This document shows, in pieces, positions 23,046-35,000 of a stretch of DNA of 64,000 nucleotides. The notes beneath the pieces are model-generated. The model worked only from the letters and a program-made list of their open reading frames with translations. It did not search any database and was not told the origin of the DNA. Within the stretch, counting starts at the first letter, position 1, and each line of letters starts with the position of its first letter. The stretch is from assembly GCA_963682055.1 (NCBI GenBank), contig OY821749.1, positions 5,878,336 through 5,942,335 on the forward strand, given 5' to 3'. A program made the translations under genes and the position numbers. This DNA comes from Primula veris (taxonomy: Eukaryota; Streptophyta; Magnoliopsida; Ericales; Primulaceae).

Positions 23046-23890
23046 TATACTATACATATTCTGTTTTTTTAAATAGTTGTATCTCTCTCTCTCTAAACCG
23101 TCTCTCTCCATCTCTCTCTCTAAACCATCTCTATACACTATTAGCTGTATATCTCTCTCACTGAACGAATTTTATCAAATTGTTGTATATCTCTCTCGAC
23201 AGACAGGTTCTCTCTCTATATAACCTTCAGACTGTTTTTTTATTGCTAGCTTCGTTTTTCTTGCTGAGTTTAGCTCAAATTGCTTTGCTCAATTTAGGTT
23301 TTAGAGATTTATTATAATAAATAATAAATCAGAATTTTCTAACACAATGTATGATTTATTCAGACTGTTTTAAAAAAACAGTTTGAGCTATTGCATTCAA
23401 GAGTTACAGAAAACATTCTGAGTTATTATAAACAGTCTGAGCTACTGTATTTCTTGTTATATAATAACTCAGACTGTTTTCTGTAACACAATGCATGTTT
23501 TTGTTAGGTTTTTAGAGATCAATTGCGTTTATTAAAATTCAATACTTCATACTGTTTTTTTCTTGTATTCGGACTGTTTTAAAAAACAGTGTTTATTATA
23601 ATAATTCAGACTGTTCTGTATGATTTTGTATTGTTAAAATTCAAGAGTTCATACTGTTTTTTCTTGTATTCAGACTGTTTTTAAAAACAGTCTGAGCTAT
23701 TGTATTCTAGAGTTACAGAAAACAGTCTGAGTTATTATAAACAGTCTGAGCTATTGTATTCTTGTTATATAATAACTCAGACTGTTTTTTGTAACACAAT
23801 GTAGGTTTTTGTTAGGTTTTTAGAGATCAATTGCGTTTATTATTAAAATTTAATACTTCATACTGTTTTTGTGCACAGGTATTTTTTCTG

Positions 23891-26483
23891 ATGGATTCGT
23901 TTGATTTAGTAATGTATTGTCGATATAATGATCAATGTGTCCTTGTTGCTCTGAATAAGCGTATGACCTATGCGGAGTTATTACATACAATAAGTAATAG
24001 GTTTAGCTTGAATTTGGATTCAGTGTCTCTAACCTACTTAGCAATTAGAGATGAGCGATGTTTATTGAGATCGGATGATGAGTTGAAAGATATGGTCGCT
24101 CTGTTTAACGTGTTGGGAAAAAAAATAGTAGAGATTCTAGTTTTTGTTGGGACTGTATCCACTTGCACTGTTGGTACTTCGAAGGAAATAAGTGCTGATT
24201 GTTCTGAATTTTCGGATGATGATGATTGGTGTGATGCAGGTTCTAGTTTAGCTGTTAGGAAGGTTTATAAAACGAGTGAGTGGGCAAACTTGATAACTGG
24301 GGTTGGGCAGTTTTTTAGTTGTGCTGATCACTTTAGAGAGTCATTACGGAAATTTTGTATATATGAAGGTCATGTCCCCTGGTTTGGAAGGAATAACTCG
24401 GTTAGGGTGGTCGCTTATTGTGAAGAGAGGGATAGTATTGGCTGTAGCTGGTACATATATGCTGGTGTGTGGACCTCAGACCAACAATTTAAGATTAGAA
24501 AGTTTGAATCACAACATACATGCAAAAAGTTAGCCCCAGGTGCTCTGAACAAGCATGTAAATAGCAAGCTCATATCGAAAATAATGGATGAATATGTGAG
24601 GGAAAATCCAAATTTAGCCCCTTCTGCTATAATATCGCATTTAAGGATTGGTTATGGGTTGGAGATAAGCTATTATAAAGCTTGGAATGCTGTCCAAATG
24701 GCTAGCGGAATGCACAGTGGGGATATCGATGAATCATACAACCAATTAGAAAGGTATTTTGTGGGTTTAGAATCGACAAATCCTGGGAGTCGCAGTGTCC
24801 TGGAACTTGATAAGGATGGGAATGGTTCAAATCAATTCAAAAGGGTATTTTTCTCTCTTCATGGCTGCATAAAAGGGTTTAGGGATGTTCGCCCCATGCT
24901 TTTCATTGACGGAACATTTTTAAAAGGAAAATATAAGGGTGTTTTATTGTCCGCAGTCGGCAAGAATGGCAATAAAGGTTTGTTTTTCCTTTTTCAAGCT
25001 CTTTTTTTGTTTGTTTTTTGTTACATTAATGGTTTATATAACTCAGACTGTTTTTAAATTTAGTTCAGACTGTTTTGTTATACAAGCCCAAATTGTGTTG
25101 TTATCAGACTGTTTTATATACAACTTTTGTTATATCAGACTATTTTATAAAAATGTTTTTGTTACCAGATTGTTTTTGTTATCAGACTGTTTTTGTTATC
25201 AGACTGTTTTTGTTATCAGACTGCTTTTATTATCAGACTGTTTTTGATTTTCAGACTGTTTTTTATTTTCAGACTGTTTTTGATTTTTTTAATGTTACAG
25301 GGTTGTATCCACTTGCTTTTGCTATTGTTAGCAGTGAGAATATTGATAATTGGGGTTGGTTTCTAGAACAACTGAAGTTAACTATAGGTGATGACCGTCC
25401 TTTGACATTTTTCTCGGATAGACATATTGGGTTGTTGGATGGTATGTCTCGGATTTTTCCCAACGCCGACCATTATTACTGTCTACGCCATTTGAAGGAT
25501 AATTTGAAATTGAAGTTTAGTGGGGTTGATGGAACAAAAAGGACTGAAATTATTAATTTGTTGCAAACTTGTGCAACTTCTGCTACAATTCCTTTGTTTG
25601 AACAGAATATGAAGTTGTTGCGCAATATGGGGGGTCGTAAAATAGATAAATTTATGGAGAATTGCAATCCTATGAAATGGGCCGAAGCATATTGTGTAAA
25701 GTCGCGATATGGTGAGACAACTTCCAATGCCGTGGAATCATTCAATAATTGGATCAATGATATTAGAGAATTACCTATCACTGAACTGATTGATAAGCTA
25801 AGATTGAAATTGATGAAATGGTTCGATGAAAGAAGAATCAAAGCAGGTTTGTGGCAACTCAGACTGTTATGTGAATTCGTGTTTGTCATCATATCAGACT
25901 GTTTTTACTAGGTATACGTTTTTAAGAGATTTTTGGTTATGTTTTTTTTTTTGCAGCAACATGGAAAGGTGTTCTGTGTCCTTTCTACCAAGAAAAGTGG
26001 GACACATTCATTCACAACGGTCTGTCGTTTTTGGTTGTGAGGTCAGGGTTTTGGAAATATGAAGTGCTGTCAGCTCCATCCGAATACGTGGACCTGGGAC
26101 ATCGGCAATGCTCATGTCATGAATGGAAGAGGACTGGGTTCCCGTGCCAACATGCAGTTTTGTGTATTTCTAGGGACAAACTGCCTATGGAGAATTTTGT
26201 TGAAAAATGGTTCTTTGTGGACATTTATCGAAGATCGTACAATATGCCAATCAACCTAGTCCCTAGTTCTATTTGGCGAGATTCTGAATTGATTAATGAG
26301 TCAAACATTAAACCTCCAGAAACATCAAGGCCTCCGGGAAGGCCTCAAAAGAAGCGTATTCCATCAGGTGGTGAGGCAAATCCAGTCGCGAAAAAGAAGA
26401 AAGCTAATCAATGCGGGAGGTGCAAGAAATATGCAAATCATAATCAACGGACGTGCAAAGAGAAGCTTTCTTCTGAAGGATGA
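23891..26483 (+). CDS. MURA-type Mutator transposase
   Basis: Catalyses cut-and-paste movement of the element. Exons 23891-24977, 25301-25846 and 25957-26483 join in phase into 719 residues without stops. An acceptor-like GTGCACAG just before the ATG suggests a 5' UTR intron. In order: an N-terminal PB1-like segment (about residues 15-75), a MuDR-type DNA-binding region with the CSWY and C..H spacing typical of the family (about 195-225), the MULE transposase core with FIDGTFLKGKYKG (first catalytic Asp near residue 340) and FFSDRHIGLL (second Asp), a SWIM zinc finger (CSCHEWKRTGFPCQH), basic nuclear-targeting stretches (PQKKR, KKKK), and a C-terminal CGRCKKYANHNQRTC knuckle. The first intron is packed with TCAGACTGTTT units. 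Donor and acceptor sites are good, so the gene may be active. The assignment is confident; the start Met is a choice. Confidence 0.92.
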
Positions 26484-26730
26484 TCGTGAATAGATTTTTT
26501 AGTTGTATATTAGACTTTTTTTAGTTTTATATGATGTTGGCCTTTCTCAGACTGTTTTTAATAATACAGTCTGATTTTATGATATTAATAATACAATATG
26601 AGGTTCTTGTATTCATACTGTTTTACAAATCAGTTATTTAGAGTTCTTTTTACAGATCAATTGCGTTTGTTTTATTATTATTCTTATTCAGACTGTTTTC
26701 AGACTGTTTTAGAGATCAATTGCTGTTATG

Positions 26731-26790
26731 TTTTTTGTGCACAAGTATTTTTTCTGATGGATTCGTTTGATTTAGTAATGTATTGTCGAT
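26731..26790 (+). pseudogene. Duplicated 5' end of the transposase gene
   Basis: About 60 bp downstream of the transposase stop repeats the intron end, start codon and first codons of the same gene (23866-23924). Both carry TTTTTGTGCACA and GATGGATTCGTTTGATTTAG, ending TATTGTCGAT. The copy then runs into the motif array. It has no further coding sequence. Confidence 0.85.
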
Positions 26791-27611
26791 TTTTTTTGTA
26801 ATAATATTCAGACTCTTTTTACAGTTTTGTATTAAAAATAGTCTGAGATTATGATTGTAATACAGACTGTTTATATGTTTTCAGACCGTTTTTAATAATA
26901 CAGTCTTATTTTTACGATTGTAATAATACAGTATGAGATTCTATTGATATATTTCATTGAAAATATATTATAATAAAGAAAACGAAGAAAACTAGTTACA
27001 TTAATCATCATATTATTCAGACTCTTTTTTATTAGTCAATAGACTTCTTTAAAAAAGTCTGAATTGTGAGTAATGAAACAGTCTGAGATTCTTTCTGAAA
27101 ACAGTATGATACTCTAATGAACATAAAAACAGTCTGAGATTCTAATCATACATGTCATATGATGTTTTTTTAGTATATTGTCGTAAATGATTCAGACTGT
27201 TTGTCATAATACATTATGATTGATTGTAATAATACAGTCTGAATATATTATGATTGATACAGTCTGAATACATTATGATTGATTGTAAATGATTCAGACT
27301 GTTTGTCATAATACATTGTAATAATACAGTATAATTGATAGTAATAATACAGTCTGAGATTTAATAATATTTTTCAGACTGTTTTTTGTAATACAGTATA
27401 AATACGTTTTTATATGTTTTTAATAATACATTTATGATTGTTAGTAATAATACAGTCTTAAGATTCATTGAAAAATATATTGGCGAAAGAAAAAGAAAAA
27501 GAAACGAAATCATATTCGAACAAAATAATAGAACTCTTTTCTATTCAGACTGTTTACAAATAATGGAACTATTTTTACATTCAGACTGTTTACAACTAAT
27601 TTTTACATTAA

Positions 27612-30528
27612 TCAAACTGTTTTTGCTAATTCAGACTGAATGTATCGATTGACGATTCTCGTTATTATCTTGGCCTTGAACTCTAGTATCTTGTCTGAAG
27701 TCGTCTCTCTTGTGACAGGTTCATCATTGATGATTGTCTCCATGTTGTAGCACACATACAATGCACAGTCTGATCTGTAAAAAAATAAAACATGTAAAAT
27801 TAATTTGAGTTTAGATGCATAGTAAAAACAGTCTGAATATCAGTAGGGTGCATATTTTTCTTACGTGGCTCCTTGATAGGGACAGTCTGTTACAACGTCT
27901 AATGTGTACCCATCTTGTGAATCAAGTGAGAAGGAGGGCACATCAGCTATCATTTTCAATTTTTCTTGTACAAAGGCCATCTGTAACATAACAAAAAATA
28001 TATACATTAAAAAGAAGAGGGTAGTTTTTGCTAATTCAGACTGTTGTATTTTAAAAAGAGTCTGAATTACCACTAGTTTGGCGTCATCAAGGTAAGGGTC
28101 TGGTCTGTTGATATTGCAAAGAGGTATGTTGCTATTATAAAAACCCCACTTCTTCGATTCGACGTTTAGAACCAATAGAGTCCAGTGGTCTGCCTCTACA
28201 TCAATGGGTCGGTTCCTATTCGAGTTAATAGGGAAGAACAATAACTTGTATCCGTTCTGAACATGCTTCCTCAGCTTATCGGTGATTTTCGCATCGATAT
28301 CTTGAATGTTTTTGTATACTTTGTCTGGTACTCTTGCTTTAATATGTGGGTATACCCATTTATGATCTGCAATAAAGATAAGTTTTAGAAAGAGTCTGAG
28401 TACAAGAGCTTGTAAGCAAGCAATTAAATTGTATGATCCTTGTATACTTACATTACAGCATAGCAACTGGCCATTAATTAAGTTGTAGATGTCGTTGAGA
28501 GTGATGAAGTAATCCTTATTGGTTGAACCGAGTTTTGATAACAAGGCGGCACTGTAAATTAAAATTTTATAGTAAGCACAAAACAGTCTGAGATTGAAAA
28601 AAATAGTCTGAGATTGAAAAAAACAGTCTGACAACAAAACAGTCTGAGATAAAACAGTCTGAGATTGAAAAAACAGTATGAGATTGAAAAAAACAGTATG
28701 ACAACAAAACAGTCTGAGATAAAAAAAAACATTAAAAGTTGTATATAAAAGAGACACAATAGATCATTTTTTTAAAAAGTCTGAGCTATATAAAAAAGAG
28801 TATGAGGTATATAAAAAACAGTCTGGGGCTTGTATAAAAAAACAGTCTGAACTAAATTTATCATTCTGAACTAAACAGTCTGACAAAAACACAATTGATC
28901 ATTTTTTAAAAAGAGTCTGAGCTATATAAAAAAGAGTCTGAGCTATATAAAAAACAGTATGGGGCTTGTATAAAAAAACAGTCTGAACTAAATTTAAAAA
29001 GAGTCTGAGCTATATAAAAAACAGTCTGGGGTTTGTATAAAAAAACAGTCTGGGGTTTGTATAAAAAAACAGTCTGAACTAAATTTAAAAAGAGTCCGAG
29101 CTATATAAACGTATCATAACTACAAAACAGTCTTCATTAAAACAATTCATACTATTTTAAACAGTTTGAGGGAAACCTAAATGTAAAGAGTGTGAGACCT
29201 AATTGTATCATAAACACAAAAATAAAAAGAGTCTGACTTACAAGGATGACATACTGTACAGATGGAAATACAGTATTTAAGAATACAGTCTGAGATTTAA
29301 ATGATAATAACAATACAGTCTGATTTTTAATAATATATTTTCAGACTGTTTCTAGTATTATTCAGACTCTTTTTACAGTTTTTGTAAAAACAGTCTGAGA
29401 TAGATAGAGCAATAATATATTGTCTTAAATGATTCAGACTGTTTTTAAATGATTCAGACTGTTTTTTAGTATATTGTCTTAAATGATAGTAACAATACAG
29501 TATGAGATTTAATAATATATTTTCAGACTGTTTTTAGTATTATTCAGACTGTTTCTACAGTTTTGTAAAAACAGTCTGAGATTCTTTTGATATTTTTTAA
29601 ACATACTGAGATTTAATACAGTCTGATTTATGATAGTAATAATACAGTCTGATTTATAATGGAAATAAATAAAGAGTCTGATGTAATAATAAACAACTTA
29701 AGAACATTCTGAACATATAAAAAGAGTACTAACTTATAAAAAAGAGTCTGAACTAATAAAAAAAGGTCTTGAGAAGTAATTTTATTGTACCGGTATCGTG
29801 AGTACACACGTGGACAGTGATCTTGGGTCTTGGTTGTTGAGCGACTCCATAAGCTTCTCATGTATATGAGTTGCCCAATCATATTCCTTTATCTCTTTGA
29901 TGTCACCGGCAACTATTTTCAAGTACCCCAATGCTATGGTCATGCCGCTCACCGTCAAGAAAAATGCATTTAGCATGTACAATGTTACCAGTCGGACGAC
30001 GTCCTCTCTACCAACTTTTGTTGTTAATACCAATGCTTCGTTCAATGCCTTTACGATAGCTGTTTTGGTTAGGTTGGATTTGTTGAGTTTATTTGAAAAA
30101 CATCTTTCAACAAAGCTGTGGTAGGCTTCTTGGTTTTTAGCAAAGCTTGTGAGAGCTATTGGATTTTCAGCATTACCAGAAATTCCATAAATGTCACGCA
30201 CACGGTCTCTCTCTATGGGAACTATGAATCTACCTAGCTTAAGGGCTTGTGAGTTTCTGTCGTACCTCAAGGCCATCTGGTACAATTCTTTATCACTTTT
30301 CCTAGCCTGGTTCGTGGTTAATTCTCCATTTCTAGAAGCATTGATCAATTCCCAGAACGGACAGTATTGCTTAACTAATTGAAGTTGTGCCGGATTGAAA
30401 TTTGTTTCGACAAAGAACTTGATTACAGTAACCAGGTTTGATTTGTACTGTATTTTGCCTTTTTTGGTGTTTGTTGTGTCAGATGGTTGGTTTTTGGGGT
30501 TTGTCGAATGTTTGATGGCAATATGTTT
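27612..30528 (-). CDS. ULP1/C48-type cysteine protease carried by the MULE
   Basis: A SUMO-protease-like peptidase of the family found in some plant MULEs; its role in transposition is not known. Minus-strand exons: about 29791-30528, 28457-28551, 28071-28366, 27865-27980 and 27612-27774. The last three joins are in phase; the junction between the first two is uncertain, and exons 5' of 30528 are not resolved. The first exon gives an alpha-helical N-terminal region (IKFFVETNFNPAQLQLVKQY onward). The protease core shows the catalytic His in DHWTLLVLNV, WGFYNS (Asn where Asp is usual), the oxyanion Gln in DCPYQGA and the catalytic Cys in TSDCALYVC. The protein ends YIQSELAKTV. The Ser-Asp-Cys codons read TCAGACTGT, the same string as the surrounding repeat motif. 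Confidence 0.8.
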
Positions 30529-31436
30529 CTAAAAACAATAACAAAAAATCTGTAAACAGTCTGTGTAAACTCATGCACATATTAAAATACAGAGAAAGTA
30601 AACAGTCTGAGTATTTTTCCAACATAATCTTATTAGAATATAAAGAGTCTGAGTACCAATTTTATTAGAATCGCTAAACATAAAAATAGTCTGAATACTG
30701 TTTTTACCAATTTTATTACGAACATAACTGAATATAAAGAGTGTGAATACCAATTTTATTATAATCGCTAAACATAAACAGTCTGAATACTGTTTTTACC
30801 AATTTTATTACGAAAATAACTGAATATAAAGAGTCTGAGTACGAATTTTATTAGAATCACTAAACATAAACAGTCTGAATAATATTTTCAACAATTACAT
30901 ATAGATCACTAAACAGTCTGAATAACTAAACAGTCTGAATACTTTTTTCCAGACTGTTTTATGTTTTTACTACCAAAACAACTGAATATAAACAGTCTGA
31001 ATAATATTTTCAACAAATATTATTAGAATCACCATTTTTATTTAAAAATAGAGTCTGAACAATAGAGTCTGAACCCTAATTTATGTAAAATGGGCAAACT
31101 CAGTTAATTAAATTAAATTAAGGTAAATTAAATAAATAGATTAAGGAATAAATGGGCAAACCTAATTAATAACCATAATTTATGTAAAATGTCACTGAAC
31201 TTACCTTAATTAAATTAATTTATATATTTTTCAGACTGTTTTAATAAAAACAACGATTAATAAACTTATCTTCACCATGTTGTTTTCTGAAATCAACGAA
31301 GAGAGATAATACAGGTTGATAGCCGGATTTGTTGGCGGTTTAAAGAGAGGAATTTTCAGTTTTTTCGGAGAGAGAGAGAGAAAGTTTATGTTTTTTTTTA
31401 ATTGTGTTCTGATGACGTCAGCAATTTTTTAATGAT

Positions 31437-31540
31437 GTCAGCAAATGGACCAATCCTTAATTAGTTTCAGTTTTATGGACCAACCCTTAAATACTTTTAT
31501 TTTCATGGATCAATCCAAAATTTACCCAAAATTAGTACTA
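31437..31540 (-). repeat. MULE right terminal repeat
   Basis: The reverse complement of the left end, with GGACCAATCCTTAATTAG, GGACCAACCCTTAAATAC and GGATCAATCC. It lacks one iteron unit compared with the left end and has about one mismatch in ten. Confidence 0.8.
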
Positions 31541-32094
31541 ATATAAATGAGCATACAACTAGTTATACAGGCACATGTGAAATCATACGGTGGCAATGAA
31601 CTCTTCTTGTCATAATACTCATGTCACATGCCAGGTAAGATTAGCATTAATATTGGGACGAACGAAAAGGTTGCAACCAAGATTCTATTTATATATTGAG
31701 CCAAATAGATTGGTACAACCGCTTGTTATACAAGTATACCACGGTTACCATCCGGTTCGATTCCGCTTACCTCCGAAAGGGGTTATTAATTATAAAAAAA
31801 AAGGAAAAAAGAAAAAAAGATTCTCTTTGTATTATAGCGTACATCCGTTACCATTTAATTATGCATTACGAAACTACGTGTAATTTTGATCGATTTATAA
31901 CTTTTATCAAAATTATCGAAATGATTTTTTTTTACAACGTAATGATAAAATTTTAACATTCGGACTGTATCATCCATTTTTTAAAAAATTCATTAGCATA
32001 ATTTTGATAGTATTAAATAATAAAGTATCAAGAAGGGAGTATATAATAGCATATAAGATAGATAGATTAGAGTGGAGAAATAATAATAATAAGA
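31541..32094. other. 5' flank of the DUF2470 gene
   Basis: Between the MULE end and the start codon at 32095. It must contain the promoter. The frames at 31590-31956 show no family features. No clear regulatory element is seen. Confidence 0.4.
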
Positions 32095-35000
32095 ATGCAG
32101 ACGATAAAACCAATATCCACCACTAACCTCCGTTTCTCCACCGCCCGAATCTCTCTCTTACAAACCCATTCTTTGTCTCGGTATTATTATTTTTTTTTTT
32201 TTTATTTCTTCTCTATTACTCTTCTTTTTATTCTACACTATTTGTTTTCATCTTTTGTTTTTATTTTATTTCTCGTGCTATAATTTTTTTGTTTTGTTTT
32301 TGGTAGGTAAAGTATATATTAAAAAAACAATGAAAAAAACAACCTTGCTTAGTACAAGATGCTAGCTAGCTAAGGCAGAAGCGTATCTTCAAATACAAAA
32401 TGTAAAAAACTAATAAGTTTATAGCTATGATGCTATAAAACTTATTAGTTTTTACATTTTGTTAAGTTAGTATCTAGATTCATGAAGCTTTAAACCAATG
32501 AACAACTCGATTAACCAAAAATATACTCAAGTAGGAAATAAAGGAACATATGCTAAGGCTAAAACCTTCAAGAAATTTCTTTCAGTGGAATTATCACTAA
32601 GTGACACAACAAAATCTCATATTAGTACTTGCGAGAAATGATAATTTTGTGAATACACATAAACTCGGTTGGTAATGCATACTTACATCACCAAGAAAAT
32701 TTTAAGATGCATTTATTGCATAAACAATCCTACTTAAAGATACGTTTTTAGCCCCATGCGTTTGAGTTTTCTGGTTCAATCGTCACTGAGTAAAAAGGAA
32801 CATAAGCCGAGGATAATAAACCTTCAACCAGACTAGCCCTTAAAATTTACAAAATGGTATTATCTTTTTAGGAGAAATTACCATTATTAACAAGTGACAG
32901 ACCAAATTCTATATTCTAGACATACCAATAAATTGTTTCGTATCGAATGCTATATTGATAATATCATCAAAGATATCCGCACTTAAAACCTCCATACAAA
33001 GACTTCGGCCTACCGTTCCGCATTGAGTTGTCATCGGGTAGTGCATAAAAAGTTACAAAAAACAATTGGTTTTACATGCAAGAAATAAGATAATTATTAG
33101 TTTACATAAATTTTGTTGGTTAGGTATACATACATCACCAAGCAAACTTAAGGAGACGTTTTGGCTTGCATAACCTAATACAGTCATGGTTTGGTCACCC
33201 TATTCTAATTATTTTATCTAAAATACAGAGCATTTGCATTATTTGTTGGGTAAAATTCTTATTTTATCTATTGTATAATAAAGATTAAAGACAGTTTATA
33301 TCTCAGGTATAAATACCCGAAAGTTAAAGATTTGAGGAAGTGTAGTGTGAGAGTGTATGCAGAAAGGGATTCTAGTCGGATTGAACTGAGAAAAAAGCCT
33401 TCATGGTACCATCCATTGGAGGAGATTAATGAATCGGAGTTATTCAAGGGTGGAGAAGCTAGGCTTTCACCTGCAGAAACTACCAGGACCATAATTGAGG
33501 TGAGTGAGAAAGTATTTGATTTTAAGAGTATGTAACAACTAGATAATATGGTTTTATTCTTTTGGAAACAGTTTTTTTAGGTTCCATTTTTATGCATTTA
33601 GGACTTCTACATGTTTCACGAGATGATAGGGATTAGGATCTGTTGAGCCAAGTGAGGATGTTTTATTTTAATATAGTTAGGGAATTCACAAAGAAGATAG
33701 TAATCTGGTTAGAAGAGATTCTTATGTTTTGTATCTTAAGAAATCTAGAAGCTTTAAAACCAGACGACCCTAACTTTCTTCCTCCAGATAATAAATCTAA
33801 TTAAATTGCTTAACAGCTGCAATCAAACAAGCTTTTGGTGTCCTGCAATCATGATATATAGGGTATCGTCTTGAATTTCACTAATTAGAGTGACGCTAGA
33901 TGAAGTATACTCATTGTAATTCGATTTTATAGTAGGTATTTTATATTTATTTATTTATTTTTGCACTATCATAAACGGGACTTAATTCCTTCAACGATAA
34001 TCTTATGTCTGTTGTTATATATGGTCCAGGTTAACAGCAATGCCACACTCATGTTTTCCGGCTTAGTTACTGACGAAGATCATGACAGCATTTTCTGGCC
34101 TGATCTACCTTATGTGACTGATGAACATGGAAGTGAGTTGGGTGTTTAAGGCTGTATAAGAATTTATTGAATGTAAGCTGGTCATATATAGTTTGCTTTG
34201 CGTAACTGTTATTGCTCTGGATTTTGCCAGATATTTACTTTCAAGTCAAGAATGATGAAGATATTTTACGGAGCCTGACGGCTGAAGATAATTTTGTGGT
34301 ATGTCATTTCAAAATATTTCTGTACATACCTTTCTCATGAAGTTATACTTAGTAGGGCTTGTTGGGTTGCAACTCTTAAGCAAATACGATGGATTTTAGG
34401 TTCAGAAAAAGTTTGGTTCATCCAACTTATAGTTTCTATCTTTTCAAGGCCAAGAACCATACAAGCTCAGCTTTTAATGTGACCAACTAAAAGCACTCCA
34501 GCTATTAAGCAAGAAAATTCGAAAAAGAAAGCTTGTAAGCTGTGCAATCAAACAAGGCCCCAGTTTGGCTGATGGCTCGTAGCTTATATTTATATTTATA
34601 CTTTTCTACTTATAAGCACAAAACACAGTAATGTGTGGCTCTTGAAACAAGCCCTATTACCCTATAGGAAGCTTGTTAAACCTAATTTAGACATTGTTTA
34701 ATTTATTGTGTTTACTTGGCTTTGAACATAATGCAGCAAGTCATAATAGGACTAGACACTAAAGATTTGCAGAGTGAAATATCTGGTCCATCAGAAATCG
34801 ATTTTCGTGTTGATGAATTCGACGATGAAGATTCTGACAATGATGTGGACGCCGAAGGTGATGATGATGACGACTTTGATGATGAAGAGAACGGTGAAGA
34901 TGATGTGGCTACTCTCCTTATGTTTTTCTTGTGCTTTTTAACTTTAATTTGTACAAAATTTTATTTCTTTTTTAATTAACATGTTTTCTTGCAGGTCTGG

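Larger units (their letters stand above)
23340..31240. repeat. Interspersed TCAGACTGTTT motif array
   Basis: TCAGACTGTTTT, its complement AAAACAGTCTGA and close variants (AGAGTCTGA, CAGTATGA) fill the 5' flank, the first transposase intron, the inter-gene spacer and the protease introns. By eye there are on the order of a hundred copies. Examples: 25030-25280 (about a dozen), 28580-29110, 29330-29680 and 30600-31080. In places the two orientations abut and form short perfect palindromes, for example near 23676. The transposase exons are free of the array. It is not a simple tandem repeat because spacers vary. Confidence 0.9.
22930..31540. mobile_element. Autonomous-type Mutator-like element (MULE) with transposase and ULP1-like protease
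   Basis: The ends are inverted repeats of roughly 80-110 bp. Both carry spaced copies of AAGGATTGGTCC: four on the left (22940-23040), and three on the right in reverse complement (31450-31535), one of these with a mismatch. The repeats share AACAAAAGTATTTAAGG and GAAACTAATTAAGGATTGG. The left end has one extra ~28-bp unit. Inside are a plus-strand MURA transposase gene and a minus-strand C48 protease gene facing each other. Arabidopsis and melon MULEs with ULP-like genes are known, so the gene combination has precedent. CAAAATT is present at both borders, but I could not define a clean 9-bp target duplication. Both genes look largely intact, which suggests a fairly recent insertion. Confidence 0.88.

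Noticed and set aside
24939..25247. Repeated SDCF/YQTVF frames near the first transposase intron
   Set aside because: Translation of the TCAGACTGTTT repeat in the intron, removed by good GT/AG sites.
31590..31956. Two overlapping plus-strand frames before the DUF2470 gene
   Set aside because: No recognisable domain, and they overlap each other in different frames.
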